From CAUZIZ01 sp965219005 (GTDB lineage: Bacteria > Acidobacteriota > UBA6911 > RPQK01 > JAJDTT01): a DNA stretch of 64,000 nucleotides. The notes below the pieces were generated by a model. That model saw only the letters and a program-made list of their open reading frames with translations. It had not been told where the DNA came from and did not search any database. Of this stretch, positions 1 through 8,985 are shown piece after piece; position 1 is the first letter of the stretch; every line of letters begins with the position of its first letter. Where the stretch lies: positions 310,001 to 374,000 of the forward strand of contig CBDCMS010000004.1 in NCBI GenBank assembly GCA_965219005.1, in the 5' to 3' direction. The position numbers and the translations under genes are program-made.

Positions 1-2579
1 AGGCCACGAAGCGTGCACCGCTTTCTTGTCTGCTCATTTACGAGTTGGCTGTACTCACGGAAGACCTGGTAGTTGCCGGTGCGGCAGGCGTACTGAAGCT
101 TGTGGACCGTCTGGGGACTGAAAAGGTGGAACTCCCCCTCGCTGCGCCATTGATATTGGCCCCCGGACTCAAGGCCTGGCGACGTGACCGACGATTGGGG
201 AAAGGCTTTCTGGTGTCTCAGTCTAATCTCGCGAGCCACCACATCTGACCCAACACCGCCCAAACGCGAGGCGGTCCAGGTGAAGTATCTTTCGACGAAG
301 TCCCGGTCCAGGCCGACCGCCTCGTAGACCTGAGCTCCTCGGTAACTCTGAGCTGTCGAGATGCCCATCTTGGACATGATCTTGACCACCCCTTTGTTGA
401 TGGCTTTGATGTAGCTTTCGGTGGCACGATCCAGGTCCGATTCTGACCGCTGTTCCCGCCCCAGTAGCTCTTGCAAGGTGGCGAGCGCCAGATACGGATT
501 GATGGCCGCCGCTCCATAGCCGATCAGCAGTGCGAAATGGTGAACCTCCCTGGGTTCTCCGCTCTCGAGAACGAGTGCGACCCTGGTCCTCGTCCCTTCC
601 CGAATCAGGTGATGGTGCACCCCTGATATCGCCAGAGGCGCCGGCAGTGGAGCGAGCGATCGGTTCGCCCCCCGGTCTGAAAGGATCAGGATCTCGTTGC
701 CGTCAGCAACTGCCTGACTGGCCTGGGTGCAGAGCTTGCTCATCGCCTCATCCAAGCCAGGTCCGTCTACCTGTTTGGGACATAGCATGGAGAGAGTCGC
801 CGATCTGAACCCACCGGGTCCGCTGCCATCCAAGCCCTTGAAGCGATTCAGGTCGCGGTTTCTGAGTATCGGTGAGCTGAGCTTGATCTGCCGCGCCGAA
901 GTCGGTCCAGGTTCGAGTAAATTGCGCTCCGATCCCAGGGTGGTTTCGAGCGACATGATCAGGGCCTCGCGAATGGCGTCCACCGGTGGATTGGTCACCT
1001 GTGCAAAGAGCTGCTTGAAGTAGTTGTAGAGCAATTGGGGCCGGTCAGAAAGAGCTGCCAGGGGCGTGTCTGTTCCCATCGAACCGATGGCCTCGACGCC
1101 GTTTTCGATCATCGGGCGCATCAAAATTTCCAGATCTTCGGAGGTGTATCCGAAAATCTTCTGGTGCAGCTTCACCGAGGGCGGGTCGAGCACCTGGGAG
1201 GCAGGACCCTCTAGCAGTTGCTCCAGATCCACCAGATGCTCGCCCAGCCAAACGGAGTAGGGTTGTTGGGACGCAATCTGGTGTTTGAGCTCGTCATCCC
1301 TGATGATCCGACCTTGTCGTGTATCCACCAGGAACATGCGGCCTGGTTCCAGCCGACCTTTGAAGGAGACCTTTTCCGGCGGGATGTCGAGGACACCCAC
1401 TTCGGACGCCATGATCACGAGATCGTCCGTGGTCACGTAGTAGCGCGAAGGACGAAGCCCGTTGCGGTCCAGGACGGCGCCTACGCTCTGCCCATCGGTG
1501 AATGCGATCGAGGCTGGACCGTCCCAGGGCTCCATCAGGCAGGAGTGGAACTCGTAGAAGGCCCGTTTCTCCACGCTCATCGATGGGTTGCCGTTCCACG
1601 GCTCCGGGATCATCATCATGACCGCATGAGGTAGGGATCGCCCCGTCAACACCAACATCTCGAGAGCATTGTCGAACATGGCTGAATCGCTGCCGTCCTC
1701 GTCGATGATCGGCAGGATCTTCTCCATGTCGGATCCCAGGAGATTCGAGCGGAAAAGCCCCTGGCGGGCATGCATCCAGTTCACGTTGCCACGGAGAGTG
1801 TTTATCTCCCCGTTGTGGCTGAGGTATCGGTAGGGATGGGCTCGACTCCAGTTTGGGAAAGTGTTGGTGCTGAATCGAGAATGGACCAGGACCAGAGCGC
1901 TCTCAAGCGCCGGATCCAGTAGCTCGGGGTAGAAGTGGGTCAGCTGACTGGCCATCAGCATGCCCTTGTAGACCAGGGTCTTGTAGGACAGGCTGGGTAT
2001 GTAGAACATGTTGCGGCTGGCCAGCTGAGACGCCTTCACGGCATGCTCCACCCGTTTCCGTATAACGAAAAGCTTGCGTTCGAAGGCCAACTCGTCCTCG
2101 AGATCCTGGCTGCGTCCGATGAAGACTTGACGGATTACGGGCCTCCCGCTTCGCGCCGTCGCCCCAAGCAGGGTGTCGTCCACTGGCACTGTGCGCCAGC
2201 CGAGGAACTGTTGCCCTTCCTCCCGAATCGTCTTTTCGAACAAACGTTCGCACTCCTCCCTTTCGACGGTATCCGGGGGCAGGAACACCATCCCGACTCC
2301 GTACTCTTGGAAGGAAGGCAGAGAGATCCCCGCCTTGGGGCACACCTGCGAGAGGAATCGGTGGGGTACCTGCAAGAGCAGGCCGGCCCCATCACCGCTA
2401 TTGGCCTCGGATCCACAGGCTCCCCGGTGCTCCAGGTTCAGCAGCATCTGAACGGCCTGCTGAACCAATCGGTGAGAACTGCGGCCCTTGAGGTCCACCA
2501 GGAAGCCGATCCCGCAGGCATCATGCTCCTGCTTCGGATCGTACAGCCCCTGTCTGGAAGGTATTCCTCTACTTCTCAT
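1..2579 (-). CDS. gltB: Glutamate synthase large subunit, N-terminal 859 codons (runs off left edge)
   Basis: The frame read from ATG at 2579 is open to the window edge. It encodes the class-II glutamine amidotransferase domain that releases ammonia from glutamine, then the central domain of the alpha subunit of NADPH/ferredoxin glutamate synthase. A short propeptide of about 21 residues precedes CGIGF, so Cys22 would be the N-terminal nucleophile after processing. Family hallmarks visible are LEHRGACGSEANSGDGAG, SRFSTNTFPNW, LSHNGEINTLRGN and NGLRPSRY. The FMN and 3Fe-4S regions lie beyond base 1. A 14-bp tandem repeat sits just upstream and may shape expression. No gltD is visible on this side. 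Confidence 0.93.
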   Translation of the reverse strand, partial: MRSRGIPSRQGLYDPKQEHDACGIGFLVDLKGRSSHRLVQQAVQMLLNLEHRGACGSEANSGDGAGLLLQVPHRFLSQVCPKAGISLPSFQEYGVGMVFLPPDTVEREECERLFEKTIREEGQQFLGWRTVPVDDTLLGATARSGRPVIRQVFIGRSQDLEDELAFERKLFVIRKRVEHAVKASQLASRNMFYIPSLSYKTLVYKGMLMASQLTHFYPELLDPALESALVLVHSRFSTNTFPNWSRAHPYRYLSHNGEINTLRGNVNWMHARQGLFRSNLLGSDMEKILPIIDEDGSDSAMFDNALEMLVLTGRSLPHAVMMMIPEPWNGNPSMSVEKRAFYEFHSCLMEPWDGPASIAFTDGQSVGAVLDRNGLRPSRYYVTTDDLVIMASEVGVLDIPPEKVSFKGRLEPGRMFLVDTRQGRIIRDDELKHQIASQQPYSVWLGEHLVDLEQLLEGPASQVLDPPSVKLHQKIFGYTSEDLEILMRPMIENGVEAIGSMGTDTPLAALSDRPQLLYNYFKQLFAQVTNPPVDAIREALIMSLETTLGSERNLLEPGPTSARQIKLSSPILRNRDLNRFKGLDGSGPGGFRSATLSMLCPKQVDGPGLDEAMSKLCTQASQAVADGNEILILSDRGANRSLAPLPAPLAISGVHHHLIREGTRTRVALVLESGEPREVHHFALLIGYGAAAINPYLALATLQELLGREQRSESDLDRATESYIKAINKGVVKIMSKMGISTAQSYRGAQVYEAVGLDRDFVERYFTWTASRLGGVGSDVVAREIRLRHQKAFPQSSVTSPGLESGGQYQWRSEGEFHLFSPQTVHKLQYACRTGNYQVFREYSQLVNEQTRKRCTLRG

Positions 2580-2586
2580 TTCACCC

Positions 2587-2656
2587 GCTTCACTTCACCG
2601 GCTTCACTTCACTCGCTTCACTTCACTCGCTTCACTTCACTCGCTTCACTTCACTC
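2587..2656. repeat. Five tandem copies of a 14-bp unit upstream of gltB
   Basis: Five back-to-back 14-bp units (GCTTCACTTCACTC on the + strand) lie 8 bases upstream of the gltB start. Units 2-5 are identical and unit 1 differs at its last two bases. In the gltB direction the units are purine-rich (GAGTGAAGTGAAGC), so they would lie in the 5' leader or promoter. Confidence 0.9.
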
Positions 2657-2811
2657 GCTCGATCTACCAGAATCCGGCAATCAGCAGCCCCGATTCGCTC
2701 CCGTCAAGATTCCTCGGCCCACCTCGAGCCAGTCCGAGCGGAGCAGAAAAGATGCTCCTGGTTTCCTGCGATGATCGCGCTCGAGGAATTCGGGCAGGAT
2801 CAGGCTGGCTT

Positions 2812-3807
2812 CTAGTCGGTTCCGAGACTGTCGGTCCCGCTACGCCGGGGATAAAGGTTCCCCCGGGTGTCCCTGTCACCAAGGTTGACAAAGACTCTGG
2901 TCGACCCGCTACAGGAGCCGTTGGTATCGTCCGGTTCCTGCAGGAGCTGAATAAAGCGTTCGCCGGTTGGACTCGTCTTGACGTGGCGGCGCTGAATGAT
3001 TCCCAGGGGACGGGCCAGTCTGGGCCTGGTTAGTTCCAGCGTGACCAGGGAGCCGGCTCGAACTTCCCGCTCCAAGGTTGGCAGCGGCAGCAGAGCGACG
3101 CCAGCACCCTCTTCGATCGCCTTCTTGATATTCTCAATATTGTCGAATGCAAGCACCACATCGACCGAAATACCCTGTTCACGCAAGAATTTGTCCACCT
3201 TTCGGCTGATGACCAGATCGCGATCGAACCCCACATACGCCTGGCCCGACAACTGTTCTGCTCTGATCCTCTTGCGCCGAGCCAGAGGGTGTTCGGGATG
3301 GCACGCCAAAGCCATCACCTCCTCCCGCCAGGGAAGGAAGGTGATCTCCCTGCTGGTGCGGGGAAAGGAAACCAGGCCCAGGTCAGCCGTTCCGTCGAGA
3401 ACCTTTTCGTACACGCGCGTGGGGTGCAAGTACTCGATGTGTATCCGGGCGCGTGGCTGGCGTTCCAAGATCCGTTCCACGTAGTGGCTCATGTCGCGGA
3501 ATCCGATCGAGTAGATCGCGGCGATCTGAAGTGTTGCCGCCAAATGCTCCCGGCCAATCTGAATAGATGCCTCAAGTTCTAGATATTGCTCGACGACTGT
3601 CTTACAGCCGTGGTAATAGATCTTTCCCATGTCGGTAAGCTGGAGTGGCCGAGTCGAGCGATCGACCAATTCCACACCCAGCTTTTGCTCCAGTTGGAGT
3701 ACGATCTGACTGGCCGCCGACTGCGAGATCTTGTTGGCCTCCGCAGCCAAAGAGAAGCTTCGGTTGCGGGCGACGTCACAGAATATCTTGAGTGATTCAA
3801 TGCGCAT
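2812..3807 (-). CDS. LysR-family transcriptional regulator
   Basis: 331 residues. Residues 1-60 form the LysR winged helix-turn-helix (MRIESLKIFCDVARNRSF, then the SAASQIVLQLEQKLGVELV recognition segment), and about 90-300 form the two-lobed effector-binding domain. The last 35 or so residues (after the usual end near FIQLLQEP) are an extra basic tail, so the frame may read past the ancestral stop. It is divergent from the aldolase gene at 3937 with a 129-bp AT-rich spacer, the classical arrangement for a LysR regulator and its target. The likely role is therefore control of the aldolase/halogenase operon. The effector is unknown. Confidence 0.9.
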   Translation of the reverse strand: MRIESLKIFCDVARNRSFSLAAEANKISQSAASQIVLQLEQKLGVELVDRSTRPLQLTDMGKIYYHGCKTVVEQYLELEASIQIGREHLAATLQIAAIYSIGFRDMSHYVERILERQPRARIHIEYLHPTRVYEKVLDGTADLGLVSFPRTSREITFLPWREEVMALACHPEHPLARRKRIRAEQLSGQAYVGFDRDLVISRKVDKFLREQGISVDVVLAFDNIENIKKAIEEGAGVALLPLPTLEREVRAGSLVTLELTRPRLARPLGIIQRRHVKTSPTGERFIQLLQEPDDTNGSCSGSTRVFVNLGDRDTRGNLYPRRSGTDSLGTD

Positions 3808-3936
3808 TAAAAGCTAGCATAACATGCCTTCTTCTAATATCAAGTGGAATAATATAAGATGTGCTAATGTTGTCAGAGTGGGCTCGTTTTTCGGGCCGAA
3901 GAAGGGCCTATCCAGAGAAAGGCTCAAGGAGGAATG
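3808..3936. promoter_or_regulatory. Divergent intergenic region, putative LysR-controlled promoter
   Basis: The spacer between the divergent LysR and aldolase genes is markedly AT-rich at 3820-3870 (TCTAATAT, AATAATATAAG), unlike its surroundings. No exact T-N11-A dyad was assigned. The strong ribosome site AAGGAGG at 3926-3932 lies 4 bases before ATG 3937 and only 1 base before ATG 3934, which favours 3937 as the aldolase start. Confidence 0.4.
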
Positions 3937-4824
3937 ATGGAACAGTTTCATGGAATCTATCCGGCTTTGGTCAGCCCTTTCGATGGGAGGGGTGAGCTCA
4001 ATACGCCGGTGATTCAGGATTTGGTGGATTGGCATCTGAGCGTTGGGGTGGATGGATTCTACGTTTGTGGCGGCACCGGGGAGGGACTGCTGTTGACGCT
4101 GGAGGAACGGAAGCTCATGACGGAGGCCACGGTCGAGGCCGTCAACGGTCGTGGGAAGGTAATTGTGCATGTGGGGGAGATATCCACGCGGGCCGCTGTA
4201 GACCTGACCCAACATGCCCAAGCCAGCGGAGCTCATGCGATCAGCGCCATCCCTCCAATCTACTATCCGGCGGATCAAGCTGCGCTGGTGGAACACTATC
4301 GACTGGTTGCTTCCGCGGCTGATTTGCCCTTGTTCGTCTACCATATCCCAAGCAACACCGGAAGCACGATGACGGTCGGCCTGATGAAAGCGCTGCTCGA
4401 GATTCCCAACGTCAAAGGCATCAAATTCAGTGACTACACCCATTCCCTGATGCGAGACCTGGGTCTTCTAGCACCGGACATGGTGGTTTACTCAGGCAAT
4501 GACGACGTTTTTCTGTCGGGTCTCATCATGGGAGCGAATGGAGGCATCGGCCTGACCTATAATTTCATGCCTCAGCTTTTCGTCGGAATCTATCGGGCCT
4601 TCCAAGCCAAAGATCTCAGCCAGGCCCGCCAGTTGCAGTGGAAGGCCTGCGACATGATCCAGACGCTGTTGAGCATTGGCGGTCCGCCCATCGCATCGGC
4701 GAAGGTAGCCCTGGGCCATCTGGGATATGACGTGGGTCTCCCTCGACTCCCAATCCGGCCCTTGACAGAGGAAGAGGCCCGCGCGATCACAGAGCGGCTG
4801 GATGAGTTGGAACTGGGCAAATAG
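3937..4824 (+). CDS. DapA/NanA-family aldolase (dihydrodipicolinate synthase-like)
   Basis: About 295 residues, the normal size of this (beta/alpha)8 class-I aldolase family. Counting from the alternative ATG at 3934, GGTGEG lies at 46-51, the catalytic Tyr136 in YHIP, and the Schiff-base lysine at about 164 in KGIKFSDYT. The YHIP plus KFSD pattern is closer to N-acetylneuraminate lyase and 2-keto-3-deoxy-acid aldolases than to biosynthetic DapA. Pyruvate is the probable common substrate; the partner aldehyde is unknown. The gene is followed after 26 bases by the halogenase on the same strand, so they probably form one transcript under the divergent LysR. Confidence 0.88.
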   Translation: MEQFHGIYPALVSPFDGRGELNTPVIQDLVDWHLSVGVDGFYVCGGTGEGLLLTLEERKLMTEATVEAVNGRGKVIVHVGEISTRAAVDLTQHAQASGAHAISAIPPIYYPADQAALVEHYRLVASAADLPLFVYHIPSNTGSTMTVGLMKALLEIPNVKGIKFSDYTHSLMRDLGLLAPDMVVYSGNDDVFLSGLIMGANGGIGLTYNFMPQLFVGIYRAFQAKDLSQARQLQWKACDMIQTLLSIGGPPIASAKVALGHLGYDVGLPRLPIRPLTEEEARAITERLDELELGK

Positions 4825-4850
4825 CGGGAAAGGACCAAGATACAAGATAC

Positions 4851-6115
4851 ATGAACGACGTCATCATCATCGGAGGGGGTCCCGCCGGCTCCACACTGGG
4901 GTGTTATCTCTCCCTGGCTGGAATCTCGAACGTGATCCTGGAGAAGTCAGCCCATCCGCGTCCGCACGTCGGAGAATCGCTGGTACCCGCCACAACCCGG
5001 GTCTTCAAAGAGATCGGTTTTCTCGAGATCATGGAATCGGAGGGTTCGTCAAGAAATTTGGTGCTTCCTGGCACTCTCCCGCACCCGAGAGCGAGTTCGC
5101 GATCTGGTTCAACGAGTTTCCGCAGCCGGGGGTCGACCAGGACTACACGTATCACGTGGATCGCAGTCGTTTCGATCAACTCCTCTATCAGCGCGCTCGC
5201 GAGCTTGGATCCGAGGTGCAGGAAGGAGTTGCCGTGCGCGAAATACTCTTCGAGGATGGCGTGGCTAGCGGTGTTCTTTGCTCCCGTGAAGGCAGTAACT
5301 TTCGTGTGTCCGGACGGGTGGTGGTGGACGCGAGTGGACGCAGCGGTGTCCTGGGCAATCAGCTCAGACTCCGCAGGAACGACCCCATCTTCAACCAGTT
5401 TGCGGTTCATTCCTGGTTTGAGGGCGTGGAGCGGGGAACCGGGACTACTGCCGACTTCATACACATCTACTTCCTACCCGTGAAGCGGGGTTGGGCTTGG
5501 CAGATCCCCATCAATTCCAGCGTGACCTCAGTGGGAATTGTCGCCGAGCGGGAGGTGTTCCGCGACTCCAAAGGACGGATTGAGGAATGGTTCCAGGAAA
5601 TGACCGGTCTCAGCCCGGATCTGGCAAGTGCGATGAGGTCTGCAGAATCGGTGACTCCCTTCCGGTCCGAGGCCGACTATAGCTATTCGATGGATCAGTT
5701 CGTCGGAGACGGATTTCTCATGGTAGGCGATGCAGCCCGCTTCGTGGACCCCATATTCTCGTCCGGAGTCAGCGTGGCCTGCTACAGCGCCAAGTTCGGC
5801 TCCGCCGCAATTGTAAAGGCCTTGAAAACCGGAGATCTAAGCAGGGCCGGTCTGCAGCCCTATGAGACCAGGCTGAGGGCAGGAGTGGGCATCTGGTACG
5901 AGTTCATCGGCCTCTATTACAAGCTGATGCATCTCTTTAGTCACTTCATTACCGATGATCGATATCGCCTTCAGATTCTTCAGCTGCTGCAAGGGGAGGT
6001 TTACGACCGCGAGAAGGCAGGTGTCCTGGATGAGATGCGCAAAGTGATCAAGACGGTAGAAGAAACAGAAGGCCACGTCTGGAAGCCGTATCTTTCGGAC
6101 ATCCCTATAGACTGA
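4851..6115 (+). CDS. Flavin-dependent halogenase-like FAD monooxygenase (one-base frameshift)
   Basis: The reading starts at ATG 4851 (VIIIGGGPAGS, FAD dinucleotide-binding loop at residues 5-14) and continues as HVGESLVPAT. At 5042-5044 the frame changes: the C-terminal 357 codons, from GFVKKFGASW to the stop at 6115, are in the next frame. One missing G in GAGGGTTC would restore a protein of about 421 residues. The downstream part carries GWAWQIPI at 5489-5512, matching the WxWxIP signature of flavin-dependent halogenases, and the second FAD motif FLMVGDAARFVDPIFSSGV. Such enzymes use FADH2, O2 and halide to halogenate aromatic or carrier-tethered substrates. A geranylgeranyl-reductase-like FAD hydroxylase is the alternative. 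The neighbouring carrier protein and dehydrogenase favour halogenation of a tethered substrate. Confidence 0.8.
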
Positions 6116-6194
6116 GCAATTCGGGGTCATCGCATAGGTCACGAGAATAGAGAGCAGTAGTGCAGTGAGCAGTAAACAGTGACGGAAAGAATGC

Positions 6195-6325
6195 GAACGT
6201 GGCTTTGGTCTCCGGGCCGAAGGCTTAGTACACAGGAACGTAAATACGGCAACGTTTGCAGATCCAGTGTACTTAGTCTTTCGAGCTGTTGGCTCGAGGC
6301 CCGGCGGCCTGGAGACCACCGCTAA
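6195..6325. repeat. Palindromic intergenic repeat, family A (copy 1)
   Basis: The ends are inverted: GGCTTTGGTCTCCGGGCC on the left and GGCGGCCTGGAGACCACCGC on the right, with an inner imperfect palindrome around TTAGTACAC. The same GGTCTCC/GGAGACC ends occur at 34712-34796 and 42453-42540. The size and position between convergent genes are REP/MITE-like. A GCAGTGAGCAGT stretch lies just to its left at 6160. Confidence 0.75.
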
Positions 6326-6331
6326 AGGCGC

Positions 6332-7501
6332 TCAGGAGTTGGTCGTAGGCAGTCCGGCGAAGCGGGCGATTGTGTTGCGTAAGGTCTCCGAGGTTCCTGA
6401 CCAGAGGGTGCCCGCCAGGGAGTCCTTCAGATCCTGTTGGACGTTGGACTCCTCCAGGTAACCTCGTACTCCCATGACCTGCAGGGCGTCCAATTGCACC
6501 TGAATGGCACTTTCGGTGACGAACAGTTTCACGATGGCTGCTTGCTGTGTCAGGGGATGGACTGTCGCGGACTGCTGAAGGCGAGCGGCCATGTCGTAGA
6601 CAGTCTGGCGACAGATCTGATGCCTCACGACCATGTTGGCGATTCTGGCAGAAACCTGCTGGAAGGCACCGATTGGACGCCTAAACTGCTCCCTTTTCCT
6701 GGCCCACTCGGTACAACTGTCGATGCTGCGCTGCATGGGGCCCAGGAGAGTCGATGGCAGCAGTGCTCGCTCCCAGCCGGTTGACTCCGCCAGAATACCC
6801 ACGCCGCCCCCTTCGGCTCCAACCACGTGGTCCATCGGTACGGGAACTTCCTCGAAGGGCAGTTCACCCATTTCGATGCCCTTCAGTCCGGCCTTGTGGA
6901 AGACCTCTCCACGAGAGACCCCGTTCCACCCCAGGTCGACTAGAAACGCCGTCAGGCAAAAAGGTCCTGCTTCATCGGAGGTACGGGCAAACACCAGTGC
7001 CAGATCGGCGTCGGGCGCGGCAGTCACATAGGCCTTGCTTCCACTGAGTCGAAAACGCTCCCCCTCGCGACGCGCAGCCGTTTGGATGGAAAAGGCATCG
7101 CTGCCAGCCCCGCGCTCGGTAATGGCGTGGGCTCCGATCAATCGTCCGGAGATCAGGCCGGGTAGATAGCGCTCCTTGAGCTGAGGGCTGCCCGTCATCT
7201 GTAGGGTCATCTGTAGGCTCAGCAACTGGGAGCAGAGACCGAAGATCAGTCCTCCCTGGTTGCTGCCATAGCCGAGTCCTTCGTAGGCAGCCACCAGGTG
7301 CGTCAAGGGAAGGCCGCCGCCACCGTATTTCTCTTCAAGACACCCACCCAGCACTCCGAGGTCAGCGCAGGTCCGCCATTGTTCGCGGGAGAACCCGGTG
7401 CTTTCGCTGGTCGTTGAACTTCCGCCAACCAGCTCCTTTACAGCGAACTGTGCGTGTCTGCTCCGTATCTCTTCGAGTTCGGGTTCCTGCCAGGGTTGCA
7501 T
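6332..7501 (-). CDS. Acyl-CoA dehydrogenase-type flavoenzyme, possibly acting on a carrier-bound substrate
   Basis: 389 residues with the three-domain ACAD fold: helical N-terminus, then AHAITERGAGSDAFSIQTAA (FAD/substrate motif), the central beta domain, and the C-terminal helices with RKREQFRRPIGAFQQV and VMGVRGYLEESNVQQDLKDS then LWSGTSETLRN. The segments STGWERALLP and the GYLEE...RDS/LWSGTSE end resemble, from memory, prolyl-carrier dehydrogenases of pyrrole pathways (PltE type) as well as ordinary short-chain acyl-CoA dehydrogenases. It lies 29 bases downstream of the carrier protein gene in the same operon, which supports a tethered substrate. The actual substrate is inference only. 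Confidence 0.82.
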   Translation of the reverse strand: MQPWQEPELEEIRSRHAQFAVKELVGGSSTTSESTGFSREQWRTCADLGVLGGCLEEKYGGGGLPLTHLVAAYEGLGYGSNQGGLIFGLCSQLLSLQMTLQMTGSPQLKERYLPGLISGRLIGAHAITERGAGSDAFSIQTAARREGERFRLSGSKAYVTAAPDADLALVFARTSDEAGPFCLTAFLVDLGWNGVSRGEVFHKAGLKGIEMGELPFEEVPVPMDHVVGAEGGGVGILAESTGWERALLPSTLLGPMQRSIDSCTEWARKREQFRRPIGAFQQVSARIANMVVRHQICRQTVYDMAARLQQSATVHPLTQQAAIVKLFVTESAIQVQLDALQVMGVRGYLEESNVQQDLKDSLAGTLWSGTSETLRNTIARFAGLPTTNS

Positions 7502-7530
7502 AAAGCGAATTTCCTAAAACAAGTTTCAGC

Positions 7531-7800
7531 TCAGTCCCCAGACTTCGACGACCGCACAAAGTCCCCCATGGCGCGTACTGTTTCGAAGTTTGCCAACACC
7601 ATCTGGGAGGGATCTACGGAAAGCGAAAATCGCTCTTCTAGCATGCGCACCAGCAGAAGAATGCCGATGGAGTCGACTACCCCTTCCCGGAAGAGATGTG
7701 TTTCCCTCGTCAACTCGACCTGGGAAGCTGCTGGAAACTGGTCCTGGATGAACGTGAGGATGATGTTTTCGGCTGCGTCTTCATTCTCGGCGGCGGTCAT
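7531..7800 (-). CDS. Phosphopantetheine carrier protein (ACP/PCP)
   Basis: About 89 residues from ATG 7800, the usual size for a free carrier protein. The motif EGVVDSIGILLLVRMLEERF gives the attachment serine in the DSI context, with helices III-IV following. A longer frame starts at 7851, but ATG 7800 is preceded by GAGGGGGA at good spacing and overlaps the end of the methyltransferase gene by 20 bases, suggesting translational coupling. It is flanked by the methyltransferase and the ACAD-type enzyme. No adenylation, ketosynthase or thioesterase gene is visible in the window, so the loading enzyme must be elsewhere. Confidence 0.88.
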   Translation of the reverse strand: MTAAENEDAAENIILTFIQDQFPAASQVELTRETHLFREGVVDSIGILLLVRMLEERFSLSVDPSQMVLANFETVRAMGDFVRSSKSGD

Positions 7801-8869
7801 CTGATGGTTCCCCCTCGAGCGGTTTGTAGCCGCGAACGAAGCCATTGACATTGAACAGACTCATCGGCTGAACTTCAATCTTCTGGAAGCCGGTTTCCTC
7901 GAGCCACTCGACGGCTTGATCCGTACTGTGATTCTTGCCCGCCGGGCTGGTGCTCAAGAGAATCAGATCCAACATGATCGGCCAGCGGCTGCGGCCGCTC
8001 TCTTCCAGAAACTGGGCCTGGACCACAACCGAGCCTCCTGGATTGAGGTGGGCAAAGATTCGGCGCAACAGCTGACGGCTGGCTGACTCGCCGAAGAGAT
8101 GGAGCGCGTTGGAGACCAGGACGGCATCGTAGTTGCCAGGGATGGGGTCGTTCAGGACGTCAGCCGCGACGTATTCGATTGGGTTGGTCAGATCGTATTC
8201 CTCAGCCACCTTCCGCGCCACGGCGAGCACCTCGGGAAGGTCGAGAAGCACCAGCTTCAGCTGTGGGTGACTCTTACCCAGAAGGTAGGAGTAGGTGCCG
8301 GTTCCGCAAGCCAGATCGAGCAGCGATTTCGCCGAGCCCAAATCCAGGAAACTGGTCAACTCGCTCCCCCGGGAGGCCGCATAGGTATGCATGGCCATCG
8401 AGAACCCTTCGTAGTCTCCACTGTGATACCAGAAATGGTCTCCCAGGCGGGTGGGCTCTCTTTTTCTGGTGACGACCTGGTCGATGGAAAAGAGTGCCTG
8501 GTGGGCGTCGTCAAGGTGTCGAAGCCAATGACCCACATAGGCGGGGCCACCTGACTCCAGCAAGACAGGTTGCAGTTCGGATGGTATTCGGTACACGCCC
8601 TGCGGGTTCACATCGATCAATCTGTTGGTGCGGGCGGCTCGCAGGAGTCGGGAGAGCAACTCAGGATCGGCCTCAACCTGCTTAGAGAGCTCCTCCAGCG
8701 ACAGACTGCCTTGGCCGATAATCTCGAAGACTTCCAGTCGAAGCAGCGAGAAAAGCACGGCCGAATCGAGGTATCCCTCGGCCAGCGACAGCACTCGCAC
8801 CTGACTCTGAATGATTTCTAAAGGCAACTCCTGGTTTTGGCTCAAGCTGGCGACTTCCTCAGTATTCAA
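7781..8869 (-). CDS. SAM-dependent O-methyltransferase with plant-type dimerisation domain
   Basis: 362 residues. The N-terminal winged-helix dimerisation domain (about 25-110: SAVLFSLLRLEVFEIIGQG, LSKQVEADPELLSRLLRAA) is followed by the Rossmann SAM domain with LLDLACGTGTYSYLLG (motif I), LVLLDLPEVLAVARK (motif II acidic residue) and VLVSNALHLF. This is the O-methyltransferase-2 family common in antibiotic and pigment pathways. It is the first gene of the minus-strand operon methyltransferase, carrier protein, ACAD enzyme. It is divergent from the acyltransferase at 8986 with a spacer of about 116 bases. Confidence 0.9.
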   Translation of the reverse strand: MNTEEVASLSQNQELPLEIIQSQVRVLSLAEGYLDSAVLFSLLRLEVFEIIGQGSLSLEELSKQVEADPELLSRLLRAARTNRLIDVNPQGVYRIPSELQPVLLESGGPAYVGHWLRHLDDAHQALFSIDQVVTRKREPTRLGDHFWYHSGDYEGFSMAMHTYAASRGSELTSFLDLGSAKSLLDLACGTGTYSYLLGKSHPQLKLVLLDLPEVLAVARKVAEEYDLTNPIEYVAADVLNDPIPGNYDAVLVSNALHLFGESASRQLLRRIFAHLNPGGSVVVQAQFLEESGRSRWPIMLDLILLSTSPAGKNHSTDQAVEWLEETGFQKIEVQPMSLFNVNGFVRGYKPLEGEPSDDRRRE

Positions 8870-8985
8870 ATGTTTTCCCGTCGAGGTGAGACAACGAACA
8901 CGAGGCTTATTCTACGGTCAACCCAACTGGAAGATCCAGTTCGAGAAGTGCGGGAGGGGCGCCCTCTCTGCTAACATCGGGTGCG

